From: Laguncularia racemosa
Taxonomy: Eukaryota; Streptophyta; Magnoliopsida; Myrtales; Combretaceae
Assembly: GCA_037954665.1 (NCBI GenBank)
Contig: JBBMOL010000181.1
Span: forward strand, 310,001 to 374,000
DNA: 64,000 bases
Direction of reading: 5' to 3'
The position numbers and the translations under genes are program-made. Below, in pieces: positions 45,626 to 57,075 of the stretch (position 1 is its first letter; each line of letters opens with the position of its first letter). The notes under the pieces were generated by a model that saw only the letters and a list, made by a program, of their open reading frames with translations, had not been told where the DNA came from and did not search any database.

Positions 45626-45785
45626 CATTGTTGTCAAAATCGCGTTTTAACTCGTACGATTCAACGATTTTACGAGTTTGTATATATATTCCTAGTTAAC
45701 TCGCACACAAAATCGGAGAGAAGCAAAATCGTAATAAAATCTCGATTTTGAACAGTAAAATCGTTCAAAATCACGATTCTTTCCA
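45626..45785. repeat. hAT left terminus with subterminal AAAATCG repeats
   Basis: At least six AAAATCG/CGATTTT occurrences within 160 bp. The right end has a 14-bp palindrome AAAATCGCGATTTT and repeated CTACGTTCCG/GATTCTACG words (50290-50363). These are likely transposase contact sites. Confidence 0.7.
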
Positions 45786-47480
45786 TTTCAACCGATTCCA
45801 CAAATATTTCCAATTGCAGGCTTAAGCCATTCGGATCGGATCTAAGCCTAGCCCAGCCCAGCCCAACTGGCGACTCAACGCGTCCTTTGCAATTTCCGGC
45901 TTGCTGCTGTAGCCTGTACGTTGAAGTTCTTCAGAGTTCAATGGATAGAGGAGAAGAGAGACAATGAAAACAAGAGAGGCGAGCCGAGATCCATAGTTCC
46001 ACTTCCACACTGAGCTGAGCTGATACTATTAGAATAAAGAGCATCGAGAAGCAAGCAAGCGATCCTTCTCCTTCGTGTTGTTATGATTGTGTATTGAATG
46101 AAATTGGAAACAGTGAGCACCGCCAAGTAGCGATTCTTCTTGCAACAAGCCACTGAGTTGAGATCCATCTTCATAGACGCGAGTTTTGTGTTAAGTATGA
46201 CTTGTATGACTAGCAATACTTGTACTTGTACAGTTGTAATGTAATGTATCATGTGAATTTTTATGCTTGTGAGTTGTGATTATGAATGGGTATTTGAATT
46301 TCATATTTATGCTTGTGAGTTGTGAATGGGCAATACTTCTAGTGAAGATGAGTTGATGGCTTTCAAGGCCTTCAAGATGAGATGATGGCTAAATCTCCTG
46401 AAACAGCTAACTTTTTTCAAGCACACGGTCTCTACACACGGCTTATACACAGCTGTGCCTTCAACCATATACTCAACCGTGTGTGTTTCTGTGGATTTTT
46501 CAAGCTCAACACACGGCCGTGCCTTCAATTGTATACTCAACCGTGTGTGCTTCTGTAGATTTTCCAAGCTCAACACACGGCCGTGCCTTCAATTGTATAC
46601 TCAACCGTGTGTGCTTCTGTAGATTTTCCAAGCTCAACACACGGCCGTGCCTTCAACCGTGTGTGCTTCTGTGGGCATGTTTCCTTGACACACGGCCGTG
46701 CAATTTAATTACCTGGCCGTGCTCTTCCCCTGTTCTTTCCAAAAAGCATTTTTCTTCTTGTTTTCTTATCCGATCTCAATCCAAGTTGATATTCGATCTC
46801 AATCCAAGTGTTAATTTGTACTTATCAAGTACTTATATAAAGATTTTCAGCTGTTAAAATTTTTTAAGTAAGCTAGCTATTTAATCTTTGAGTTTGAAAG
46901 TGGAATATGTTCCGCTCCTAAGGCTAAGTAATGGAATTCTGCTAGATGAACCCCGTCCAATAGACTCCCTGTTCTGCTCATCCCCTTCGTAAGCTCTTTG
47001 ATCGGGATACTATTGCAATCCCGTCCAAATGTATTATGTGCTCAAATATCAATGAAGCTAATTCCAGAGAAACTTAACCCTTCATATAAGTTGCATTTGG
47101 AGGGTTTAGGTTGAGCATGTGGTGAGCTAAGTTATATTATTATAATTTGGAAATGGGATTATATTACTTAGTTATAAATTTATAATATACTCATTTTTCT
47201 AGCTTTATGGAATGTAAAGCTTATTACCCCTTATGTTTTGCTTTCCTTTTCTTGATGATGTTTTAAAGAAAAGATTTATAGTTATTTTTCTTGCTATCTC
47301 TTCTAATTCTAATTAGTAATTACTTGTTACATGAGCATGAGCATGAGCAATTTACTTTATATATGTAATTTGTAAATATGTAATAGTACTTTATAGTTTC
47401 TACTTTCTACCATAGCTCTCTTTACTCCTTTTTTCTTTCTTTTTTTTTCTTATAGGATTTTAAGTATTGATTGAGTTAAA
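45786..47480 (+). other. hAT 5' region with minisatellite
   Basis: Non-coding leader of 1.7 kb. It holds a GC-richer stretch (45830-46020) that may be a promoter or first exon, and the 64-bp minisatellite at 46419-46690. No conserved protein is seen. Confidence 0.55.
46419..46690 (+). repeat. 64-bp minisatellite with ACACACGGCCGTG core
   Basis: Units begin CAAGCTCAACACACGGCCGT at 46501, 46565 and 46629 (period 64), with a diverged 82-bp unit before and a shortened one after. The core palindrome resembles that in the Tekay LTR, but the surrounding sequence does not match. Confidence 0.85.
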
Positions 47481-47816
47481 ATGTCATCTTCCAAATCATC
47501 TAGAGAGAGTTCGAAAAGAAAGAATTCACTTGGAAGTAGATCTGATGTAGGTTGGGAGCATGGAATTGATGTAGATAACAAAGGGAAAAAAGTTAAATGT
47601 AAGTATTGTAATAAAGTTGTTAGTGGAGGCATTTACAGATTCAAGAATCACTTGGGGTGTACCCGTAAAGATGGAGAGCCATGCACCAGTGTCCGGGATG
47701 ATGTAAAAAATGAAATATTAACAATGTTGCTAAAAGCGGCAAAATTATCAGAAATGAAGAGAAAGCAAATTCATGGCATTGAAGATTCTGATGATGCTCA
47801 TGATAAGGTGGAGTAA
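47481..47816 (+). pseudogene. hAT transposase exon 1, BED zinc finger
   Basis: 112 codons from ATG 47481. Ser/Lys-rich start, then the BED finger with W (GWEHG), CKYC and FKNHLGC at residues about 30-65, which binds DNA at element ends. The frame stops at 47814 but the same phase continues with INKKERNCMDFYLKQ until a poly-A run (about 47867-47877), after which the next segment is one base out of phase. Confidence 0.85.
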
Positions 47817-47916
47817 ATAGGGATAAATAAAAAAGAAAGGAATTGCATGGACTTCTATCTGAAACAAAAAAAAAAATTATCAAAGTGGAACACGGGCAAC
47901 ACAAGGTAAAATTAAC

Positions 47917-48923
47917 CAATTCATGAAGAAAGATTTGAGAGAAGAATGTAGCCAACAAATTGCTCATTTTTTCTATACTAGTGCAATTCCATTTAACAGT
48001 GTCAAAAATCCAGAGTTTGTGAAGATGCTTCAAGTGGTTGGTCGATATGGATGTGGGCTTAAACCTCCTTCTTATCATGAGCTAAGGGTGACTTGTTTGA
48101 AGAAAGAAGTAGCTCGAACAATGGAATTACTTAATGACTACAAAGCTGAATGGAAAAAAACAGGTTGCTCTATTATGTCTGATGCATGGACTGATAGAAA
48201 GAGGCGTTCCATATGCAATTTCTTGGTTAATAGCCTTAAAGGAACAGTCTTCTTATCATCTATAGATGCTTCTGATGTATCCAAGACAACCGACAAAGTT
48301 TTGGCAATGTTAGATAATATTGTGGAGAAGGTTGGAGAGGAAAATGTTGTACAAGTTATTACAGATAATGCTGTAAATTATAAAGCAGCAGGAGAAAAAT
48401 TGATGGAGAAGAGAAAATGCTTATATTGGACACCTTGTGCTGCACATTGCATCGATTTGATCTTGGAAGACTTTGAGAAGAATTTGAAGATCCATCAGGG
48501 GACAATTGCAAAAGGAAGGCGAATTACTACATATATTTATTCCAGGACTATACTTATCTCAATTTTGAGAAGATACACTAAAGGGAGGGACTTGATTAGA
48601 CCTGGTGCAACTCGTTTTGCCACTTTGTATTTGACATTAGGTTGCCTTAGTGAGTTGAAAAGTGCATTGATGATGATGTTCACTTCTAGTCATTGGAAAT
48701 CATGTAAGTATTCGACCACAAGTGATGGAAAGGGGATTCAACAAGTGGTTTTGGATAGTAGGTTTTGGAAGAATGTTATTGTTTGCCTTAAAGTTGCATT
48801 TCCCTTTATTAAAGTTCTTAGATTAGTGGATTCTCATGATCAACCAGCTATGGGTTTCATTTATCTAGAAATGGATCGTGCTAAGTAGAAAATTAAAGCA
48901 AACTTCAACAATGTGAAGAAAAG
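47917..48923 (+). pseudogene. hAT transposase exon, DUF659 and catalytic core
   Basis: A frame of more than 320 codons with PSYHELRVTCLKKEV, the first catalytic Asp in MSDAWTDRKRR, the second in VITDNAVNYKAAG, and CAAHCIDLILEDF. A TAG at 48886 interrupts the last twelve codons before the donor GT at 48924. Confidence 0.85.
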
Positions 48924-49026
48924 GTAATATCGTAACTTGTTACCTATATATATATATATATATATATTCTTTAGTGCTAATTTGAAAGTTTCATTTCTAA
49001 ATTGAAATCATATTTATTTAATGTAG
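48924..49026 (+). other. hAT transposase intron
   Basis: GTAATA...ATGTAG, 103 bp, containing (TA)n at 48948-48966. Splicing joins VKK to YEPIFK in phase. Confidence 0.75.
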
Positions 49027-49422
49027 TTATGAACCTATCTTTAAGATTATTGATAAGAGATGGGAGCTTCAACTTCATAGACCATTACATGCTGCAGCTT
49101 ATTATTTGAATCCCCATTATCATTATAGTGATGATTTAAAGTTGATGCCGATGTTAAGATTGGATTATATGGTTGCATAGAGCGTATGGTTTCTAATCCA
49201 ACAAAAAGATGTAAGATTGATATGCAGCTTGAAAGATTTAAGGACGCTAAGGGACTATTTGGCATTGAAACTGCAAGGTTAGCAAGAAACAAAAAAGCTC
49301 CAACTAAATGGTGGGATTCATATGGAGATGAATGCCCAGAACTACAAAAGTTTGCTATTCGTGTTTTAAGTTTGACTTGTAGTTCTTCAGGTTATGAGCG
49401 GAATTGGAGTGCATTTGAAATG
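49027..49422 (+). pseudogene. hAT transposase exon, start of dimerisation domain
   Basis: Reads YEPIFKIIDKRWELQLHRPL and AAAYYLNPHY. At about 49142 the phase changes by one base, then KIGLYGCIERM, KKAPTKWWDSYGDECPELQKFAIRVLS and SSSGYERNWSAFEM follow. The Glu in YERNWS belongs to the hAT catalytic/dimerisation region. Confidence 0.85.
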
Positions 49423-49518
49423 GTATGATACAAATAGTTCTTTTATTCAATTTTATATATTATTACTTGTTAAGATTATGAATCTTATAAAGTTATGTAT
49501 AACCTTTTTCATTTTCAG
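49423..49518 (+). other. hAT transposase last intron
   Basis: GTATGA...TTTCAG, 96 bp, joins SAFEM to VHTKKRNRL in phase, a well-conserved hAT junction. Confidence 0.85.
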
Positions 49519-50052
49519 GTCCATACCAAAAAGAGGAATAGGCTGCATCAACAAAAGATAAATGATTTAGTCTTTGTAATGCATAACTTGAAATTAAGAA
49601 ATAGGAAAGAAAGATGCATTATTGACACTGACACTTCTACTTTCACTGTTGAAGATCTCTCATCTGATGATGAATGGATAGTTGAAGAAGAAAATGTGTT
49701 TGACTCATCAAATGAGAATGAAGGTCAAGGTGTGTTGCATATCTTTCCAAGTCCAAGGGATAAAGATAAAGATGATGCGGAGGAGGATGAAATTGGTGCT
49801 TATGTCAATTTGGAGAGTCCTATCAGTAAGTCCCTAATCCCAAATGATTTGGACCTTCATGATATTGATAATGTTGAAGCTGAAATGCAAATAAGAACTT
49901 CAAAAAATTTGGAATTAGAGGATATGGAAATCATTGGTAGCAGTACACCTCATGATGATGTTGACATTGATGAAGAAGAAGATGATGAAGATGCAAATGA
50001 TGATGATGATATGGATGAGAGAGATGGTGGAAATTATGATGATTTATTTTAG
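49519..50052 (+). pseudogene. hAT transposase last exon, acidic C-terminus
   Basis: Completes the dimerisation region (HTKKRNRLHQQKINDLVFVMHN) and ends in a long acidic tail (EEEDDEDANDDDDMDE...YDDLF). The exon itself is open. Confidence 0.85.
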
Positions 50053-50371
50053 TTCTTGTTTTGTAATATAATTTATGATATCATAACTTTTATTGAGACT
50101 TTTGGTTGATTATTTATATTATACAACTTATGCTTGATTATCTATATTATAACTTTTATTGTGATTTATGACCCAATTCTATGCTGAAATTTTTAATTTA
50201 TATTATCCATTATATTTTTAATGACTATTGTAAGTAAATTTTTAATATTTAAAGGTTATTTTATAAAGGTTGTAAAAACTTACATTTTTACGTTCCGTTT
50301 CTACGTTCCGATTCTACGGACCCCCTGGCGATTCTACGTAAAATCGCGATTTTGACAAACATGGCCATGTC

Positions 50372-50717
50372 CATTGATAACTAGATAAGGATGGAATGGA
50401 TGGTTTACTAATGGGCCGAGGCTTACTCTACAACCGCATAAACACATTTCTTTAGTACATTCTTAACATTTAGCGTATAAATCTATTTTAAGGAACATAA
50501 TGCATTGACAAGTTCCCAATAATTAGGTTAGTAAAAGATTAAGATTAATTGAATGAAACAATATAGTATAATACCTACACTACTTGATAAAAAACACAAG
50601 AGATTCCCAACAACTCCTAGACCTGTTTTATGGCATATGGTATTGATCATCTAGTGTCAATTAAGTAAAGCACAGGGAAGCAAGAATCAAGGACAATCCT
50701 CCATGCATCACCACTCC
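50372..50717 (-). other. DNA between hAT and solo LTR, possible exon remnant
   Basis: Mostly AT-rich. On minus a stretch near 50712-50645 reads SGDAWRIVLDSC and YLIDTR before a stop, which is gene-like but unidentified. Confidence 0.3.
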
Positions 50718-51736
50718 TGATGTGCTTAAAACCAAGGTCTAAGCACAATTAAATGAACCAAAGGAACAACTTCAACTCTCAAATCAAAATCGATTCAAAA
50801 GGGTAAAATTGCGCGAACCCTAGTGAAGATGCAATGAGATCAAAATACTCAATGATGCAATTATAATTCCACAAGGATAATTTCTTCCAACATAACACTA
50901 ATCACATATAAATCCACGTGAATAATTCACAAGATCAACAAATCTTCAACTCTAAGAATCCCTTTCCACATTTGATAATCACGATTCAAGAAGCATACAC
51001 AAAGGATGAACCGAATTCAAATGCAAAAGTAATTCAATTAAGCACAAAAATTCGAAATGAATAGGAAGAAAATCTAACCAAGAACTATCTCAATTCAACC
51101 CTAGATATTACACACTAGAAAAGAAAAGAAATCACAACAAAATAAAATTGATATTACTAACAATTTCAAGTGTTGCACTCGCTACAATTTCAACTCTTGG
51201 GATTGAAATTGATAAGAGTCTAATGACAATTAGGAGAACCTTAATCCTCATGCAAAAGTGTATACTCAAATCTGAAAAATGGCCTCCTCAAACCCTACTT
51301 TAAGCAAGTATTTATACTTGCGCCCTTTAGGGTTAGAAAATGCACAAAATTACAACTATGCCACTTTTAGGATGGCCGGTCCTAAATGAAAATTACAATC
51401 AAAATGAAAGTGTCCCAAAAGTAAATACAACATAAAATAGTCCATACAAATGAGAAATATGTAAAAGAAATTGGTCTTCATGATGTCGGTCTTCAAGGTA
51501 CTTTCGAATTAAACCCCGATGAGAGTCCCGACTCGCTCAAGAGTATAGGTGATTTAGTATCCTGTAAGACTGATAAGTGAGCCTACTAAAATGCACTACA
51601 ATTATAATGTAGAAATGAAGAGAATAGATTAGCTTCCTCAAGATTAGGCTTCTCATGCAAGATTCTTAAAACTAAGTTATGGAGACTCTTAGCTCGGGCC
51701 CTGGTGATAGGTCCTGTAGGAGTCTAATTCCTATCA
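50718..51736 (-). mobile_element. Solo LTR, short subtype with divergent U3
   Basis: 1,019 bp from TGATGTGCTT to CCTATCA. Flanks ACTCC (50713-50717) and TCTCC (51737-51741) are a possible one-mismatch duplication. Most of it matches the TGATAGG LTRs, but 51480-51720 is only weakly similar while the terminal inverted repeat (TGATAGG/CCTATCA) is kept. Confidence 0.75.
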
Positions 51737-51741
51737 TCTCC

Positions 51742-53345
51742 TTTTGCACATAATTTTTCAACTACTACATCTAAGGCTAATTCACCCTTTTGTGACTTGA
51801 GAGTGTTTCTTATCCAAGTAGTTGCATCAAGATCGATCCAAATGATGTTTATTGAGCAAATTTGAGGATCACCTATCCATTTCAATGGAAGAGTTTTAGC
51901 TCAAGTAAAAGCCAACATCTATAGCCTCAAAGGTAAAGCATACTAAATGTAAAGTTATAACACATTTGGATAATTGTCGATGAAGTCAAACAAGTGCTAT
52001 CGAGCATATGCAATGGATGGAACTAGAGAAGAGTTTTACTAGCAAGTTCACAACTCTCCCTACATGCACTATTTTAAATCATATCCTAGGCATCTGGCAT
52101 ATAGTGGAACAAGATGGATAAAATCTCTTTAATTTTAAGAGTCATGAGTTTCAAGTAACTACTTGTCAAATGAATGAAAAGCATAATATTTTCTAAATTA
52201 TGTTAAAAAACCACTCGAAAAATATTAATTTTTCTCTTGCAAAGATATAGAATCTAGACAGTAACATCAACAAAGTAAAATTATAAATATACAATAATCT
52301 GTTTGATTAAGCTTACTGTTTTGTCAAAAAGATTTTAAGTTTTCAACAAAAATTTTATTTATTAATAAAAAAGCATTTTCATTTGTTAGTAAAGAATGTA
52401 TTTTAGAAAAAGTTTGCCACTAGCTCGAATCTTAAACTTTTCAATCTATATACAATTCTAGTTGGCTGATTAGACTCTAGATTGACCCAACAAGAGCTAA
52501 ACCAACTAAGGAAACACAATAGTATAGTTGGTAAAAGTGCAATTTAAATTCATTCAATCTTGAACATGAAGATTGGGATATTTATCAGCATGATAAGGGG
52601 TATTTCTTATCTTCAAGTTCACAACATAGGCTTCACTATTTGAGTTAGAACATGCACTTTCCTTATCTGTTATGTTTAAATAGATTCAAAAAAACTAGCT
52701 CAAGATTATTCTTAACAAGAATTATATCTATCATATATAGGAATATACATACTAACAAAATGATGAAGAAGAAATAAACATGTGTATAAGTACCTTTGAC
52801 AATAGTTTCAAACAAAATTAGACAAATCATATTTGCAAGGATGTTGGAAGTTACATCCAATGATTATCATTTGCCTCTGGCAGGGAGAACATTAAGCATG
52901 GCATTTGACATATTTTATCTATGTGGCCATGCTGGAAACCACAACAAACACTACCAACAAGAAATCACTATGAAAACCCATTAGAAATCAAGCACATATA
53001 CAAGCAAGGTCCAAAGACTAAAGATGATAAATGCATTCATTTTCTTATAAAACTTCTCTCTAAAATTGACTTGGCATTGTAGTATTTCCTACAAAAAGAA
53101 AAGAGCAGTATACAGCATGATAAAACTATTCAGCAAGCAAACATGACATTTTACATAACTAAAACTACAGCATAGCTATCCATAATAATTACCTTCATTA
53201 AATCCCATGAAGAATTGTTGTTAAGTGAGGAATCAAGCACCACCTTTTAAGTAGGAGTAGACATTGTAGTTGCAGCTAAGACACCAACAAGCTTCCCAAC
53301 AAGGAATAGGTTCTAGGTCTTACTTCCAACACCCATACCGTACCT
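51742..53345 (-). pseudogene. Degenerate exon-like pieces, unidentified
   Basis: Three minus-strand stretches look like old exons. 53343-53213 is bounded by TTTAG and GTAATT and reads LFLVGKLVGVLAATTMSTPT with two stops that fit Gln-to-stop transitions. 52900-52797 reads AMLNVLPARG and VTSNILANMICLILFETIVK before GTACTT. 51900-51745 reads KTLPLKWIGDPQICSINIIW and GELALDVVVEKLC. I do not recognise the protein, and cannot show that they belong to one gene. The DNA between them is AT-rich and empty. Confidence 0.3.
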
Positions 53346-54589
53346 AAATTGAATGATAGAATTGCTACAAAGGTTTCTGACCATTCCATCATAACATATA
53401 ACAATGTCACAAAGGATAGGCATCAAATAAGTGAACAAGAATGGAATTAAATAATCTATTCTTTTGAGGATTTTTCTAAAAAAGAAAAGGAGAAGGAAAA
53501 ATAATCTTGGAGAAGAATAGAATTAAATATACACAATGAAAATTTTTGCAGAAAAACCAAAATTGCTAACACAAAGTATTTGACAAAAATTTAGTTAGAT
53601 TTATAAAATTTTATCCTAATTTAAACTATAGCATTCCCTCAAAATTTACTAATCCAATAAAAAGTGCATAACCTCCATACCTATTATACCTCTATTTTCT
53701 AAACCAAATTTGGTATTAACAACATTCAAATTGATTCAGATAAGTTTACTCTAGAGCATTGAGGAAGATAATTTATATAGCACAAATTTAGCTAAGGTGA
53801 AATAACATTTGCAACTGGGGGGATGATACTTCATTGGAAAAAAGTACCTACACAAGGCAACTAAGGATTGACATAAATCTTAGCTTACTCAGCTCCATAA
53901 AGGCATGATACTACAATAAGAATTGTATGTTTGCAAGAGCTTAATAGATCAGTCTATAAAGCAAGGTTTCTTCATCTACATACATTTAACAGTTCACAAA
54001 ACAACCACCATGTTGAATTCCTACTTCAAAATGGCAACTAATAAAGAAAGAATCTTTTAGACATATTATTTTTTTTTCCAAATGATTCACATACTACTTA
54101 AACATATCAAAACTAGACCTAATATAGAGAAGATGATGTGGTTTGAGAGTCAACTTAACTCATAAACACCCTTATCTATGGAATAATTACAATCTTAAAC
54201 AAAAAAAAAAAAAACACAACCTGGATCCTAATTGAGCCATTAACACCATCTTTTATTAAAATTCTTTGTAGATTCAAATAAATACATGAATAAATGAAGT
54301 AAAAATATCCCACTCCTAAAAGCAAAAGAAGATACACTAAAATTTAGCTCTAAAGGTAAAAGCAAATGGTGCCAAACCTTGGTAAGCAAAAATCACTCAA
54401 GCACATACAGCGACACAAACCTTAGTACTCTCTATGTATCTTTTCTTTTTTTTTTCTATATAGATTTCTTGTGCCCAAGTGAGGTTGGTGATTGCTGGCT
54501 ATTCGAATTTATGTAACCACTTGTAACACTAGACAATGGATTGCAAATTTGTTTTGCTAGCAATACATAAATTCTCCATCTTAAGAGTA
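53346..54589. other. AT-rich DNA, nothing recognised
   Basis: No coding frame, repeat end or element boundary could be supported. Poly-A (54200-54214) and poly-T runs are present. Confidence 0.5.
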
Positions 54590-55503
54590 TGATGGGAATC
54601 AAGTCATCTCAAATTATAGATGCATCTATTAGTGCTTCAAGACAACAACCGAATAAACTAAATGACTCAAGTAAGCATGGAACACTACCCTTAAAAGTGG
54701 GTAGTGTTCCATGAAGAACAGGTGGTGTACTTTCAAAGGCTGGCCATAAAGGCCAGCAGTGTAGTCATTTTAGGCCAGTGGCCTAACCTTCCTCAACACC
54801 AACAACTTACAATTTAGACTAATTATGTTATGTTGTTTCGAACCAATTTTCCTTATAATGGAACATTGCCTTCTTTATATACATTTGGGAATAGAAAGAG
54901 ACATAGAACTTTGACATTTAAGATATACAAATTTGAGTTTTTCTCTCATACTCTTATCGATCTTTAGATTAAGGAGAGTGATGGTATCGAGATTGTTGTG
55001 CATCATATCAACAAATCCGTGCTAGGACTATCCTCTTGCTAGTGCGTAATATCTGGTAAGGGTTTAGGTTTTATTTTGTTATTGTGTTTGAATTGTTCGG
55101 ATTACTTGTTATGATTATCAATTGGGATTGCGAGTGCTTGATTCTACATTGGGATTAGGCACATCATAATTTGGTATCAAAGCAAAGGTTGAGAATTAGG
55201 GTTTATGCTATGGTTTATTTGATTGTAATTAGGGCTTATGACATGGTTATTTGATAGTGAATTAAAATTAAGGTTTATACTATCAATTGTGTCGTGGGTT
55301 ACGGGAATTGAGTTGGGGATTAAGCGATGGTTAAGAATTAAGGATTGTGATGTTAGGGTTGTTGCGGTGTGTGTGTGTATGTGTGTGTGTGTGTGATCGT
55401 GATTTGGGAATTCTTGTGTTAAGATTGCAATTCAACGAAGCATGTCAAACGATAGTGTAAACAGAGGAATTGAGAGTGAAGCCAACAGTCAGGTTATAGG
55501 AAG
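54590..55503 (+). mobile_element. 5' fragment of a related LTR element
   Basis: A short LTR (54590-55166, 577 bp, TGATGGGAATC...CACATCA), a PBS-like TGGTATCAAAGC (55172-55183, one mismatch), a leader with a (GT)n run (55366-55395), and the first about 20 codons of gag from ATG 55442 (MSNDSVNRGIESEANSQ). It is cut off at 55503 by the LTR of an opposed element. Confidence 0.75.
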
Positions 55504-56365
55504 TGATGTGCTTAATTGGCTAAAGCACATTCAAAGATCAAATGGAAGCAATCCAATCACCAAATCTACAAAAAAAAAATGGTGTGAATCCCTTAAGCAT
55601 AAAAGGCTTCCACACAAATGACAATCCAATAGCAATTGAGTAATCACTAATAACAACACAATTTAGGATCTAATTCCACTAAAATTGCATGAATCTAATA
55701 ATGGAAAAGGAATCCTAAAATGGCGTGATAACAAGAACAAACAAGAATAACCAATTACAACTAGATATAACACATTAGTAGGAATTGGAATTAACTTAGG
55801 GAATTGATATTACTCACAAATCCTTAAGTTTTCACTCGCCACAATCCTTGAAGAATTGATAAGAGTCTTACGAAATTAGAGTAAGAAACCCTAAATCTTA
55901 CGTAAAAGGGGTAGAATTTTATCTCTCCAGAAAGCTCTATACAAACCCTACTTTAGCAAGTATTTATACTTGCTCCACTTAGAGTTAAAATAACAAAACA
56001 ATTACATCTATGCCACTAAAGGTGGCTGGTCCTAAATCCAAAAATTACAACCAAATAAAATTTCCCAAAAAGCTTACAAAATAACCGGTTCAAAGATAAA
56101 TTACAAGTACAAAAATAATGGTCTTCAAAGAGCGGGTTTGTCGAGTCAACTATGATCACGACAAGCCATTAGATGTGAATCCGATGATGTCCCCAATTTG
56201 ATCAACAATGTAGGTTATGTGGCATCTTGTGAAAACCGATTACTGTACCTGTTATATTACCATTCAAACTTTATTAGATAAAGAAAATGTATATATGTAA
56301 GTGATTTAGATCATCATCTAAATCAAGTTCCCTGACCATCAAGATCACAGGGTAGATTCCCATCA
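55504..56365 (-). repeat. 3' LTR
   Basis: Shares the palindromic TATA element (55955-55974) with the TGATAGG family but differs in most other sequence. Length is close to that of the solo LTR at 38040-38904. Confidence 0.78.
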
Positions 56366-56372
56366 TGTTCTC

Positions 56373-57075
56373 AGGCCTTTGAAAGATTTGCCCTCAAATC
56401 TAGAGGGTCACTTCTTGGACTGAACCCGAATGCCTTTGTCGCCTTGTTTGCCCAATTATTAGAAGAAACAGAAGTAGTCCTGACTTGCTCTTGGAAATCG
56501 TGTACCTCTGATGGAGACATAGGTGTCAATACTATTCGAGACCCTCCCTTTTGAAACATGTAGGTGTTTCTGAATCCATCATGTAACACCTTCCTATCAA
56601 ACATTCAGGGTCTACCCAAATTTAAATGAAAGGCACACATGAGAATCACATCACACAGGATCTCATCATGATATTTCTTTCCAACACTCACTGACACCTT
56701 TGCCCTTTGTGTAACATGCATGTTACCCTGATTGTCCAACCAATGTAAATTATAAGGACTAGGATGTAGACTAGTGGATAGTTGTAATTAGTCTACCAAT
56801 GCAGCAGATATGACATTAGTGCAACTACCACTATCAAATATCAGTATACAAAGGTTACCTATGATCCTGTAAGAAGTGTGGAATATGTTCTCTCTGTTTG
56901 TCCCTAGCATCAAGAGATATAGCCAGAACCTTACGCAACACATTAATTGGTAAATACTGTTCACCTGTTCCCTCCTCATGTGTCTCAGCAATCTGATCAT
57001 CATAGTATTCCTGCAATGCCATAGATAGGTCTGTTGGCTTGATAGGTTCTTTCTCATCCTCATCCTCTTCTCCAA
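56373..57075 (-). pseudogene. Protease domain joined to pol C-terminus
   Basis: NRENIFHTSYRIIGNLCILIFDSGSCTNVISAALV carries a canonical Asp-Ser-Gly loop. A stop (TAG) follows ALVD, and a TGA replaces Trp before FDRKVLHDGF. The frame ends SDPLDLRANLSKA at about 56373, next to the PPT, so RT, RNase H and INT are cleanly missing. Confidence 0.78.

Larger units (their letters stand above)
45626..50363 (+). mobile_element. hAT transposon, complete ends, disabled transposase
   Basis: 19-bp terminal inverted repeats CATTGTTGTCAAAATCGCG (left) and the complement of CATGTTTGTCAAAATCGCG (right), two mismatches, flanked by exact 8-bp duplications GCCATGTC (45618-45625, 50364-50371). The subterminal zone carries many AAAATCG motifs. 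It encodes a BED-DUF659-dimerisation type transposase in four exons with two clear GT-AG introns. A premature stop, a poly-A frameshift and a further frameshift disable it. Confidence 0.93.

Noticed and set aside
47641..48078. 145-codon minus frame
   Set aside because: Antisense of the hAT transposase exon.
54590..55166. Integrated pararetrovirus fragment
   Set aside because: TG...CA ends, an adjacent tRNA-type PBS and a following gag start matching the neighbouring Ty3-type element indicate an ordinary LTR.
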